This document shows positions 37,419-46,131 of a stretch of DNA of 64,000 bases, one piece after another. The DNA is from Ruminococcus sp. (GTDB lineage: Bacteria > Bacillota > Clostridia > Oscillospirales > Ruminococcaceae). The stretch's first letter is position 1. Every line of letters begins with the position of its first letter. The DNA lies in the NCBI RefSeq assembly GCF_016287535.1, contig NZ_JAEFAJ010000006.1:34068-98067 (forward strand), given 5' to 3'. The translations under genes and the position numbers were made by a program. The notes below the pieces were generated by a model. That model worked only from the letters and a program-made list of their open reading frames with translations. It was not told where the DNA came from and did not search any database.

Positions 37419-37713
37419 TGTCATTTCTCCATTTTCTGAATTTCAGTCTATGACAGATTACCGATTCAACAGTTATGAACCTTTTTATTCATTGTGTAGA
37501 TTATAACATTATCAAATCTGTTTTTATATTATTTTATTGTCAAATTTGGCAATATTATGATATCTGCACAAAATGTTATCCCCCGTTTCACTTTGATACT
37601 CTTACAGAATTTTTTGTCATTTACCGTGTGAGACTTTTCAGAAAAGTCAGCTCACCGTTAAATATACATTATATTCCATACGGGTATCAAAGCTGTGCGA
37701 GGGATATATAGAT
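37419..37713. other. non-coding gap between two AraC genes
   Basis: AT-rich. It contains a minus-strand -10 like tataat (37500-37505) without a good -35 for the downstream AraC gene, and an imperfect hairpin gtgag…ctcac (37627-37655) after the upstream AraC gene. I see no gene in it. Confidence 0.5.
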
Positions 37714-38466
37714 TTATTTATTCTCTTTCATAAAATCAGGGAATTTGTAACGCTTCTTGTATTCCTTCGGCGTTACGCCAAGATACTTCTTGAATATCTT
37801 GATAAAATAGCTCTGAGAGCTGAAACCGAGAAGGTTGCTTATCTCCGAATCGGTATACTCTGAAAAAGTCAGCAGATTTGCCGCTTCCTCAGCCTTCGTC
37901 TTGCTGACATAGTTGCTGAAGGCAATACCGGTTTCCGACTTGAAAAGACGTGAGAGGTATGCCGGACTTATCTTCAGGAAATCAGCAGCGTCCTCTATCA
38001 TTATCTTTCCGTGGAGGTGGTCGCTTATGTAATCCAGGGCTCTTACGATCTGCTTTGAGTAGATACCGCTGTTGCGCACTCTTCTCATATGGCGTGTATA
38101 GCCCTCTATCATTTCCTGATGTACAGCGTGGACTTCGTCCGCAGTCCTGCATTCGTCAGCCTTCATTATATATATGTCACTAAGATTATAAGCTTCCTCA
38201 AGAGTCATGCCGCTGTTGATGCAGAATCTTGCGATCAGTGCAGCCGATATAGAGAAATGGTACTTCAGATTCCTGAGAGGATCCTTGCTGAGTATACCGT
38301 AGCCTTCACTGCACAGCGGAGTGGCAAACACCTTCACAAGCTCGATATTTCCGGAGCAGATACTCTCATAGCAAGCGATCTCGCGGTCAAAGGGCGCGTG
38401 CTCAAAGCCTTCCTCACGTTTAAGGAAAAGATGGGATGATATATACTTTTCGGTATAATCGCTCAT
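37714..38466 (-). CDS. AraC-type helix-turn-helix regulator
   Basis: A 250-residue regulator. The C-terminal domain (about 145-245) shows both helix-turn-helix motifs: IEDAADFLKISPAYLSRLFKSE and ISNLLGFSSQSYFIKIFKKYLG, with PKEYKK at the end. The N-terminal 140 residues have no cupin signature; they are helical and contain CRTADEVHAVHQEM, as in regulators that sense through a helical domain. It lies upstream of the lichenase and its AraC gene on the same strand, and downstream of the GH43 protein gene. Confidence 0.85.
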   Translation of the reverse strand: MSDYTEKYISSHLFLKREEGFEHAPFDREIACYESICSGNIELVKVFATPLCSEGYGILSKDPLRNLKYHFSISAALIARFCINSGMTLEEAYNLSDIYIMKADECRTADEVHAVHQEMIEGYTRHMRRVRNSGIYSKQIVRALDYISDHLHGKIMIEDAADFLKISPAYLSRLFKSETGIAFSNYVSKTKAEEAANLLTFSEYTDSEISNLLGFSSQSYFIKIFKKYLGVTPKEYKKRYKFPDFMKENK

Positions 38467-38549
38467 TCATGTCACCTCACTTCATGGTACTATAGTAATA
38501 TTATAACATTAAAATGTGAACTAATCAAGCACGATATGTTACTTGAATC

Positions 38550-38578
38550 AAGCTCACCATATCATTTATGGTGAGCTT
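38550..38578. repeat. perfect 12-bp inverted repeat
   Basis: aagctcaccata / tatggtgagctt with a 5-nt loop lies after the GH43 gene stop. It has no T run on either strand, so it is a terminator candidate only. Confidence 0.5.
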
Positions 38579-38598
38579 GACAAAAAGCATCTATGTTA

Positions 38599-41500
38599 TT
38601 ATGTACCTGTTTCGTGGAAGAAGTAAGGCAGTGCGTCATAGACATAGTGTCTTACGTATCCCCACCAGTGAGTTGCTCCGGGAGCTACCATGAAGTAGAA
38701 GTTGCCCTTTGAGAAGTCAGAGGTATATACGAACTGGCTCATTTTCTTCATTTCCTCTATCTGAGGATTAAAATTCGGATATGCTATATCTTCTGAGCCC
38801 GTAGCCGCAAAGATGAAATACTGATTTTTCTTGAATCCCGACTTGTCAACTGCATCTGCTATCAGCTTTGCTCTGTCATAAGCAGAATTAGCGTCACGGT
38901 TCTCACCGCTGAGAGGCATATAGTATCCGACGATGTCAAGACAGTTCTCTAATACAGCCCATGTTGAAATCGAGCCCATGGAGAAGCCGCCGTATGCTCT
39001 GTGCATTCTTGAAGCCTGCAAAGAGCTCTGTGAGGTATCCTTCTTTGCGTAAGTGGAATACTTGCCCTCAACGAAAGGTACTACGCTCTGACGGAACTCG
39101 CTGTAGAAGCGTCCTGCCTCAGTCTTGTTGAATGTAGGGAATACAACGATAAGAGGCTCAAGCTCACCGTTCATGATCATATGATCCAACATATTCTGAA
39201 TCATTGTATCGTCCTGGGCGATAAGAGTGTTCTCGTTCTCTCCGCCGCCGTGCATGAGATAGAATATGTTGTACTGCTTGCTGGCATCGTAGCCGTAGGG
39301 CAGGTAAACATTCAGGTTGTTTCCGCCGTTTATACCGTTGTAGCTCTCCTTAACAACCTTTCCCGCCTGCTGGCAATTGTTGAAGTAATTGCCGGGAGCT
39401 TCCTTGTACTGCTTATTTGAGTCGTAATCGAAAGGAGTTACCTGAGGTTCAGGAGTATTATCCGGGAATTCCTTTATCTTGCCGAGAACGAATTCCTGAA
39501 GGAGTATCAGGTCGTTCACCTCAAACTCCGTGCTTCTGTCAACGTCTGCAAGCTTTACCAGCGAAGTGTCCTTGCTGCCGCTGAGGATAAGCCTTCTTGC
39601 AGCGCTTACGTCCAGCGCGTTTATGCAGCCGTCCGAATTGATGTCGCCAAGTATGGACTGTCCCCCGACAGCTCCGTCTATGGACGTGCCTCCGGCAGCT
39701 ATCGCCACATCGTCTACATAGAAGCTGGTGTTGCCGGATTCCGACTCGATGTATATGTATATATCTGAAGCGCCTGAGGGCACCGTGAAGCTCTTGTTCG
39801 CAAGCTGAGCCCACTTTCCCTTCATGGGAGAAGCATTGGCTATCTTTACATAATTTGTACCGCTTCCGTCGCTGTACTGCATGGTGAAATAGAACTTCTC
39901 GGAATCGCTTCCCTCGTTCTGCATCACATTAGCGCTGAAGCTGTAGGTCTTGCCCGCAGTCACATCTCCGTCGATACTTACAGTAGCACCGTTCCACGAA
40001 TCCTCTCTGCCTGAGCAGTAGAGAGAGCCGCTGCCCTGGAAAGCCTCCTTTGACGAAGCGCTTACAGAAGCGCTTCCTCTGCCTTCCCAGTTATCGTCGC
40101 TGCCCTCAAAGGTCCAGTGCCTGATATAGCCGTCGGGATCGTCAGGCTTTACGGTCGTTACAGTAGTTGTAGCCGTTGTATTATCATCCGGCGCTGTAGT
40201 AACAGTTGTGGTTACTGAAGAAGATCCGCCCTCTCCGCCGAACTGCCACCAGTCCACATTGAACAGGTAATCGTTTCCGCCGGTGAACTTGAAGTAAAGG
40301 TCATGTTCTCCGCTGGCGCCGCTTACTGTGCAGGATACCTCCTCCCAGCTCTGCCAGCCGCCTGTTCCCGGAACAGAACAGGTACCTATCTTCTTGCCGC
40401 TGAGACCGTCGAGGTATATCTCGATATCGCCGCCGTTGCCGCTTGCAGCAACGCTTGCGGTAAACTTGTCGGCACCGTTTCCGAAGTCAACGCCGCTAAC
40501 CTTGACATAGCTGCCGTTGCGGATATTGGAGATGTTCATTCCACCGTTGTCGCACTTCTCCGTCTTGACTCCTGATGAGAAGCATATAGTCTCAGCCTCT
40601 ACCCGCTTGTAGGGATCAAGAGAAGCTATTTGCTTGGGACCGGATTTTGTGGGTGATATAGTCGGGATAGAGCCGTCCGAGCCGTACTGGAACTCGTCAA
40701 CGCAGACACTTCTGTCGAAGTCTCCGCCGCCGGGAAGGCTTGCGTCATGGTAGAAGAGGTAGGAATGTCCCTTGAAATCAATAACGCCAGGATGATTTGT
40801 GAAGCAGTTATGCTTCTTCATCACCTGTCCGCGGTAGGTCCACGGACCCGTTGGCGAAGGAGCTGTTGAGTAGCCTATGCTCTCCGAGCCCTCACCATTG
40901 TAGAACGCAGCAAAAACGAGATAATAGAGATCGCCGCGCTTATAGAACCACGGTCCCTCACCATAAGAGGAAGCCTTTCCTCCTCCGGGACCGAAGGTAG
41001 ATGAATTCATATTGAAATTACCGATCTGACCGTCGAGAGTAACCATGTCCTCCTTCAGCTTGACGTAGTAGCAGGTGGGATTTCCGAACATGAGCCATGC
41101 CTGACCGTCGTCGTCGATGAACACCGTCGGGTCGATATAGTCCCAGTTGGGACCGCAGAGCGGTTTGCCTATTGCGTCCTTGAAAGGACCTGTCGGCGAA
41201 TCTGCTACAGCAACGCCTATACCTCTTCCGCCGCCGTTTTTGTGCTCAAGAGTCACATAGTAATAGAACTTACCGTTGCGTTCTATACACTGTGAAGCCC
41301 ATGCGGTGTCCTCCTTGCCCCACGTGAAAGAATTCCACGAAAGCAGCATACCGTGATCTGTCCAGTTCTGCATATCCTGGGAGGAATAGCAGTGCCAGTC
41401 GGGCATATAGTAGAAGTCTGAGTTGTCCTTGTCGCGTCCTGTGTATACATATACCGTATCATTATACACCATCGGCGCGGGGTCTGTGCTGTAGATAGTC

Positions 41501-41601
41501 TGGATACATGGATTGTCAGCCATGACCTGAGTTACCGGGACTGTTGCCAGCGCTGTGCATGACAAAGCTGCAGCAGTCACAAATGATAAAAGTTTTTTCA
41601 T
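38599..41601 (-). CDS. Multidomain GH43-CBM6-CBM22-dockerin-CE1 enzyme
   Basis: A 1000-residue secreted enzyme. Signal peptide (1-28), GH43 beta-propeller (about 35-310; catalytic Asp in STDPAPM, Asp in YIDPTVF, Glu in GEGPWF), CBM6 (about 330-455; RVEAET start), Thr linker, CBM22-like module (485-632), dockerin (about 650-715, GDINSDGCINALD and LADVDRSTEFEV), then a CE1 esterase (from about 735; serine in GFSMG, HGGG oxyanion loop, final His in GATHWWG). It should remove arabinose or cut xylosyl bonds and release ferulate or acetyl groups from xylan, while the dockerin attaches it to a scaffold. Such internal dockerins are known from R. flavefaciens xylanases. Confidence 0.9.
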   Translation of the reverse strand: MKKLLSFVTAAALSCTALATVPVTQVMADNPCIQTIYSTDPAPMVYNDTVYVYTGRDKDNSDFYYMPDWHCYSSQDMQNWTDHGMLLSWNSFTWGKEDTAWASQCIERNGKFYYYVTLEHKNGGGRGIGVAVADSPTGPFKDAIGKPLCGPNWDYIDPTVFIDDDGQAWLMFGNPTCYYVKLKEDMVTLDGQIGNFNMNSSTFGPGGGKASSYGEGPWFYKRGDLYYLVFAAFYNGEGSESIGYSTAPSPTGPWTYRGQVMKKHNCFTNHPGVIDFKGHSYLFYHDASLPGGGDFDRSVCVDEFQYGSDGSIPTISPTKSGPKQIASLDPYKRVEAETICFSSGVKTEKCDNGGMNISNIRNGSYVKVSGVDFGNGADKFTASVAASGNGGDIEIYLDGLSGKKIGTCSVPGTGGWQSWEEVSCTVSGASGEHDLYFKFTGGNDYLFNVDWWQFGGEGGSSSVTTTVTTAPDDNTTATTTVTTVKPDDPDGYIRHWTFEGSDDNWEGRGSASVSASSKEAFQGSGSLYCSGREDSWNGATVSIDGDVTAGKTYSFSANVMQNEGSDSEKFYFTMQYSDGSGTNYVKIANASPMKGKWAQLANKSFTVPSGASDIYIYIESESGNTSFYVDDVAIAAGGTSIDGAVGGQSILGDINSDGCINALDVSAARRLILSGSKDTSLVKLADVDRSTEFEVNDLILLQEFVLGKIKEFPDNTPEPQVTPFDYDSNKQYKEAPGNYFNNCQQAGKVVKESYNGINGGNNLNVYLPYGYDASKQYNIFYLMHGGGENENTLIAQDDTMIQNMLDHMIMNGELEPLIVVFPTFNKTEAGRFYSEFRQSVVPFVEGKYSTYAKKDTSQSSLQASRMHRAYGGFSMGSISTWAVLENCLDIVGYYMPLSGENRDANSAYDRAKLIADAVDKSGFKKNQYFIFAATGSEDIAYPNFNPQIEEMKKMSQFVYTSDFSKGNFYFMVAPGATHWWGYVRHYVYDALPYFFHETGT

Positions 41602-41661
41602 AAGTCTGCCCCCATTTTAATTTTTTGGATTTGCTTTTTATTATTTCCCTTCGTTTTAACT

Positions 41662-41687
41662 GTGAACTTTCGACGGTCAAAGTTCAC
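41662..41687. promoter_or_regulatory. 9-bp inverted repeat (operator or hairpin)
   Basis: gtgaacttt / aaagttcac with an 8-bp spacer lies about 60 bp before the GH43 gene start. It could be a regulator-binding operator in the promoter or a 5' UTR hairpin. Confidence 0.55.
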
Positions 41688-41989
41688 AATTTCTTTATAT
41701 TTTATTAAATTATAATGTATATTTATCAGCCCATTATACCAAATTTTTGTCAAAAATGGTAATATTTCTACCACAAATATCATTTTTGCGCTAAACATAT
41801 CATTATTTGCTATCGAAGCAAAAATATCTATACATTGCTATACTTTTGTTCATTTTTTTCCTAATTTATCGGGAGATTCGCGTTCAGTTACCTGCCGGAT
41901 ACGCTGTTATTCCTCCCGCAAAAAGCCTCTATTTTTTTCAACACACAAGCAATTTTTGGCACTGTTGACAACTTTTCACAAGTTTTGGC

Positions 41990-42019
41990 TTGCATTTCAC
42001 TTGTTATTCATATTATAAT
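41990..42019 (+). promoter_or_regulatory. promoter of GH11 xylanase gene
   Basis: ttgcat (41990-41995), 18-bp spacer, tataat (42014-42019), about 85 bp before the GH11 start. Confidence 0.6.
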
Positions 42020-42102
42020 ATAGGTAGCGATAATGGGGGAATTTTCGCCATTATTGCTTACTTAATGATACTTTTTTGGTATTCATGTAAAGGAGTGATA
42101 TA

Positions 42103-44223
42103 ATGGGAGCCAAAAAAATCCGCAGGATAATCAGTGGCTTTGTTTCAGCACTGATGCTCCTGTCCTGTATACCGTTCACAGCTTCTGCAGCTGATAAGAC
42201 TAAAAGAGGCATGAGCGGTCAGTACGACTATGAGATGTGGAACAAGGGCAGTATCGGAGAAGCTGATATGGAAACTGATACCAACTCGTTCACCTGCTCA
42301 TGGAAAGATGTAGAGGAATGCATTTTCTGTATGGGCAAGAATTTCGACTCACAAAAGAAGAGTTCCCGTCAAATATCCACGAATTGGCGTACAATTGATT
42401 ATGAGGTGGATTATTTCCCTAAGGGCGATTCCTTCATGGCTGTTCACGGCTGGACAAGAAATCCTCTTGTTGAGTATTACATCGTCGAGGCATGGGGAGC
42501 TGTCAAACCTTCTCCAATGTATTCAACCGCCGAGGACTGCGGCTCATACATAATTGACGGCAATACCTATGACCTGTACAGGAATATGGTCTATAATCAG
42601 CCCAGTCTTGACGGAACGACATCATTCCCTCAGTACTGGAGCATACGCACAGAGAATCCGGTAAATAACAACCAGAACAACCATATCGAGGGTGATGTCA
42701 GCTTTTGCAAGCATTTTCAGACCTGGGAGCAGTTAGGACTTGATATGTCGGGAACTCTTTATGAAGTGTGCCTGTATTTTGAAAATCATCACTCCAGCGG
42801 CTCGGCGGACGTGAATAAAATCCTGTTAAGCGGACATGAATCTTCCACCCCCGTACAGATAATCAGATTCGGTCCAAATTCATATAATCCGCGGCTGAAT
42901 TTTACCAACATCTACGGTTATTATTACATATACAATTTTGACATTGCTCCTATCCTTGACTGGTCCCCCTACTATGACTGCAGTATGTCAGTATCCGAAA
43001 ACGGCTACTATGGAAGCGCAAACGATAAATGTGTGCTCGTATCCGACCGTATAGAGGAATGGGACGGTCCTGTCTTGCCAATTTCCCACAACTTCTTCCC
43101 CGGCGATACTATCAGCTTCGGCGCGGCGGTAAAACAGGATACAGAAGAAGCGACAGATTTTATACTCACAGTCATGTATACAGACGAGAACGGTTTCGAT
43201 AAGTTCGATGAAGCTGCCGCAGTCAAAGCAAAAAAGGGCGAATGGACTGATCTTTCAACTACCTCATATACAATTCCAGAGAGAGCACAGAATACCACTA
43301 TCCGTATCGAAACGACCGGCAGCAATACCGATTTCTTCGTTGACTACGCTTACGTAGCCGAAGGCGGAGTACAGTCCTATATGAGCAAACTTAACGAACA
43401 AAGGCATGATAACGAAGGAGCAGCAGGCGATCTGAACGATGACGGCGTTGTTGACGTATTCGACCTTGCTCTCCTCAGAAGAATGATGGTCAATCTTCTT
43501 GCAGGCATAGGACAGTATTCTCACAGAGCTGATATAAACTCTGACGGCATAGTAAACGTAGCAGATCTTGTGTCTCTTCAGAGATACCTTCTCGGCGCAG
43601 GAAGCTTCTCCGGTAACCCGACAGGAACAACGACAACAACGACAACAACAACTACTACAACGACAAAGACAACTACTACCTCTTCTAAAACAACCAAGGT
43701 AAATAAAACTACAGCTTCAACAACTATATCATCAGTTACAACTGCAACATCTGCCGCAGAATCAAAAGCTTCTTACGACTTCAAAGCAAAATATGTAAGC
43801 ACTGACGGAAAAAATGACACCTCCTATCCCCAGACAAAGATAATAACAAGCCGCGAAAAACTCGACAGCTATATAGCCGATTACAAAGCTTCCTTAATGG
43901 AAAAGGCTTACACCTCGGAAACATATTATTCACAGCTCTATTCGGAAGATATAAAGGAGTATACCGAAGAATGGTTCGGCAGTCACAAACTGGTAATGGT
44001 ACTTTTGCGTGAATTCATGTCAGCTCCTGACTGTCACAAGGTTACAAATGTGACAAGGAATAAAGTGGAAATAGACCGCACACTTAAAATGGGCGATACG
44101 GTTATCTCCTACTGGCATATCTTTATCGAAGTGGACAAGGACGCAGATATCAGTAATGATTTTGAAGTCGTTATCACTGATACCACAAACCCTGAGGATC
44201 ATTCTTTTGGTTCTATAGCGTAA
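42103..44223 (+). CDS. GH11 xylanase with CBM22, dockerin and C-terminal domain
   Basis: A 706-residue secreted protein. Signal peptide (1-29), GH11 endo-xylanase (about 35-245; nucleophile Glu in NPLVEYYIVEAWG, acid/base Glu in LYFENHHSSGSA), a CBM22-like module (about 290-420), dockerin (440-500; GDLNDDGVVDVFD and RADINSDGIVNVAD), a Thr linker (505-545) and a C-terminal domain (550-706) with ITSREKLDSYI and a KLVMVLLREF…WHIFIEV core that resembles the PrcB C-terminal domain. It should cut xylan backbones. The acid/base region is diverged (LYFEN instead of the usual ATEGY), so activity is likely but not certain. It is transcribed away from the GH43 gene. Confidence 0.88.
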   Translation: MGAKKIRRIISGFVSALMLLSCIPFTASAADKTKRGMSGQYDYEMWNKGSIGEADMETDTNSFTCSWKDVEECIFCMGKNFDSQKKSSRQISTNWRTIDYEVDYFPKGDSFMAVHGWTRNPLVEYYIVEAWGAVKPSPMYSTAEDCGSYIIDGNTYDLYRNMVYNQPSLDGTTSFPQYWSIRTENPVNNNQNNHIEGDVSFCKHFQTWEQLGLDMSGTLYEVCLYFENHHSSGSADVNKILLSGHESSTPVQIIRFGPNSYNPRLNFTNIYGYYYIYNFDIAPILDWSPYYDCSMSVSENGYYGSANDKCVLVSDRIEEWDGPVLPISHNFFPGDTISFGAAVKQDTEEATDFILTVMYTDENGFDKFDEAAAVKAKKGEWTDLSTTSYTIPERAQNTTIRIETTGSNTDFFVDYAYVAEGGVQSYMSKLNEQRHDNEGAAGDLNDDGVVDVFDLALLRRMMVNLLAGIGQYSHRADINSDGIVNVADLVSLQRYLLGAGSFSGNPTGTTTTTTTTTTTTTKTTTTSSKTTKVNKTTASTTISSVTTATSAAESKASYDFKAKYVSTDGKNDTSYPQTKIITSREKLDSYIADYKASLMEKAYTSETYYSQLYSEDIKEYTEEWFGSHKLVMVLLREFMSAPDCHKVTNVTRNKVEIDRTLKMGDTVISYWHIFIEVDKDADISNDFEVVITDTTNPEDHSFGSIA
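43621..43690 (+). repeat. threonine-linker tract
   Basis: Runs of aca/acg/act codons code for the Thr linker after the dockerin of the GH11 protein, similar to the tract in the lichenase gene. Confidence 0.75.
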
Positions 44224-44267
44224 TTAATACTCAGCAGTCAAAACAAGCATGATATAGTTAATAAATA

Positions 44268-44303
44268 ATCCCGGAAGCAGAGCGCCTCCGGGATCATTTT
44301 TTT
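44268..44303. terminator. terminator between convergent genes
   Basis: atcccgga / tccgggat is followed by cattttttt on the plus strand. It ends the GH11 gene and may also serve the M23 gene. Confidence 0.7.
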
Positions 44304-44309
44304 CATTAT

Positions 44310-45647
44310 TCATTCCGCAGCTTTTATGACAGCCTTCTTTATGGCTACAAGATCAAAAACGTCAACATTTCCGTCCTTATTGAGATCTGAAGCCTCATAC
44401 TGCTCCTTGGTGAAGCCCTCCGACTTGTTCAGCAGATGATCCTGCAGGATCACCACATCGGATATATCCAGCTTCTTGTCGGCGTTAATGTCGCCTGCAA
44501 CAGCCGTTTCTGCTGCTGTACCGCTTCCCTTGCCTATTATGAAATCGCTTTTCACCAGCTCGAACTTCCCACCCTTTTCGTCCTCGGCAGTTATCTTGTA
44601 GGTATAATCACCGTCGTTCAGGGCGTTGAAAACGATATTGCGGTCAAAGTAGGAAGAGAGATCATATTTCACAGCATTGGGCACAGCCTCCGCATACTGG
44701 CTGGTGACCTCTCCGCCTCGGAAATAAACGCCGCCATAGACCTTTGTGATCTTGAAATTCGACGTAATTACGCCCTTAATCGAAAAAGCACTGCCCTTGG
44801 AAATAGTTCCCGAAGGAGATGTGGCACCTGCTATCGTCATACCCGACTTGAGCTCGGATTTGAGCTGCATATATGCCATTGAAGCGTAGCCCTTCTTGCC
44901 GTTGTATTCAACATGAGCCCATTCGCCGTTGCCCTTGGTCACGGTAAACTCAGCGCCGGCAGGTATCTCTCCGATCACAGCTGACGTGGTATTATGTCCG
45001 GCTCTGATATTGAGGTATGTCACAACGCCCTTGGTGGTATACGCTCCTGCACAGTCATCGGTACAGCTGCACTCAGGCTCAGCTGTCGTCGTTGGCGGAG
45101 CAACTGTCGTACCGCCTCCGGCATTGTCGGAATATGTAAAATAACTGAGCGGATCATAGTAGGTACGTGCCGGCCAGCCTGCCTGCAATGTATCGCAGAT
45201 TCCGAAATGCAGGTGATTTCCGGAGGAATTTCCCGTACTTCCAACCTGTGCGATGATATCGCCCTGATTGACAGCCGCTCCCGCACTGACAAGAAGCTGT
45301 GAGGCATGGGCGTAGAAGGTATATACTCCGAGGTCGGAATGGTAAAGTATTACCATATAGCCGTAGCCGTCCTTCCAGTCCGCTGAAATGACCTTTCCGC
45401 CGTAAGCGGCAAAAATGCTGCTGCCGCCGTCTGCTTCAATATCAATACCGTTGTGATATCCTGAAACATCGTTCACATTTCTTGAACCGTCAAAATATGT
45501 GGTGATATTTTTGAATCTTGATTCGGTAGGCCATACTCCAAAAGCTGCCGCATGGACATTTTGGCTGAAAGGCAGCCAGAGCTGAGCAGTAAAGACAAGT
45601 GCTGTTATAACAAGGAAAGCCGCAGCTCTCCTGAAAATATTTTTCAT
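44310..45647 (-). CDS. Secreted M23 peptidase with SH3 and dockerin
   Basis: A 445-residue secreted protein. Signal peptide (1-33), an M23/LytM endopeptidase domain (about 60-165) with the zinc ligands in YHNGIDIEA (HxxxD) and HLHFGI (HxH), a short Thr/Cys-rich linker, an SH3b domain (about 205-262, LNIRAGHNTTSAVIGEIPAG), an unassigned beta domain (270-370) and a C-terminal dockerin (about 380-445, GDINADKKLDISD and SDLNKDGNVDVFD). It should cut peptidoglycan cross-links. A dockerin on a cell-wall hydrolase is unusual. Confidence 0.85.
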   Translation of the reverse strand: MKNIFRRAAAFLVITALVFTAQLWLPFSQNVHAAAFGVWPTESRFKNITTYFDGSRNVNDVSGYHNGIDIEADGGSSIFAAYGGKVISADWKDGYGYMVILYHSDLGVYTFYAHASQLLVSAGAAVNQGDIIAQVGSTGNSSGNHLHFGICDTLQAGWPARTYYDPLSYFTYSDNAGGGTTVAPPTTTAEPECSCTDDCAGAYTTKGVVTYLNIRAGHNTTSAVIGEIPAGAEFTVTKGNGEWAHVEYNGKKGYASMAYMQLKSELKSGMTIAGATSPSGTISKGSAFSIKGVITSNFKITKVYGGVYFRGGEVTSQYAEAVPNAVKYDLSSYFDRNIVFNALNDGDYTYKITAEDEKGGKFELVKSDFIIGKGSGTAAETAVAGDINADKKLDISDVVILQDHLLNKSEGFTKEQYEASDLNKDGNVDVFDLVAIKKAVIKAAE

Positions 45648-45775
45648 GATAAAATTACTCCTTTTGCGTAAAAGCGTAAATTTCTAATACATATATTACC
45701 ATATTTCACACAAAAAGTCAAACCGGATAAGTAAGCCGGAGCAAAACGCTGTATCAGCGGCTATATCTTCTGCTC

Positions 45776-45804
45776 TTGACAAAATAGTGAAAAGAGGGTA
45801 AAAT
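45776..45804 (+). promoter_or_regulatory. sigma-A promoter of HMA gene
   Basis: ttgaca (45776-45781), 17-bp spacer, taaaat (45799-45804). Confidence 0.75.
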
Positions 45805-45810
45805 TATATT

Positions 45811-45826
45811 GTCAGTATATACTAAC
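45811..45826 (+). promoter_or_regulatory. 16-bp palindrome at the start of transcription
   Basis: gtcagtatatactaac matches its reverse complement at 14 of 16 positions (a perfect 10-bp core agtatatact). It sits about 7 bp after the -10, where a repressor would block transcription. It does not match the CopY consensus (TACAnnTGTA). Confidence 0.5.
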
Positions 45827-45838
45827 CTAAGGAGCTGA

Positions 45839-46096
45839 ATGACTATGTTCAAAACTGTAATCAAGATAGAAGGCATGATGTGCGGAATGTGCGAGGCTCA
45901 CGTCAATGAGGCAGTACGCGCAGCGGTATCCGCAGAAAAAGTGTCTTCCTCGCACAAAAAAGGCACCACAGAACTGATAACCGAAAAAGAACCGGACGAA
46001 AACAAACTCAGGGAAGCTGTTGAAAAGGACGGCTATAAGGTTCTTGGCATAACCACCGAGCCCTATGAGAAAAAAGGTCTTTTCAGAAAAAAGTGA
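45839..46096 (+). CDS. Heavy-metal-associated (HMA) domain protein
   Basis: An 85-residue cytoplasmic protein with one HMA domain. The metal-binding motif is GMMCGMCEAHV (MxCxxC). A lysine-rich stretch follows in the middle (SSSHKKG), and the tail is charged (EKKGLFRKK). It is likely a copper chaperone, but silver or zinc transfer cannot be excluded. It stands alone, preceded by its own promoter and palindrome. The neighbouring P-type ATPase is convergent and lacks the CPx motif, so it is probably not its partner. Ribosome binding site aaggagc. Confidence 0.85.
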   Translation: MTMFKTVIKIEGMMCGMCEAHVNEAVRAAVSAEKVSSSHKKGTTELITEKEPDENKLREAVEKDGYKVLGITTEPYEKKGLFRKK

Positions 46097-46099
46097 TTT

Positions 46100-46128
46100 A
46101 AAAGGCAGTTCATAACGAACTGCCTTTT
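46100..46128. terminator. bidirectional terminator
   Basis: The 12-bp stem aaaaggcagttc / gaactgcctttt separates the HMA gene from the convergent P-type ATPase gene. Confidence 0.85.
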
Positions 46129-46131
46129 ATA

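Larger units (their letters stand above)
41602..42102. other. AT-rich divergent promoter region
   Basis: The 500-bp gap between the GH43 and GH11 genes has no credible gene. It holds a 9-bp inverted repeat (41662-41687), several A/T-rich promoter-like stretches and a plus-strand promoter at 41990-42019. Confidence 0.6.

Noticed and set aside
41598..41798. 66-codon minus-strand frame before the GH43 gene
   Set aside because: AT-rich promoter DNA with an inverted repeat; no ribosome binding site and no conserved features.
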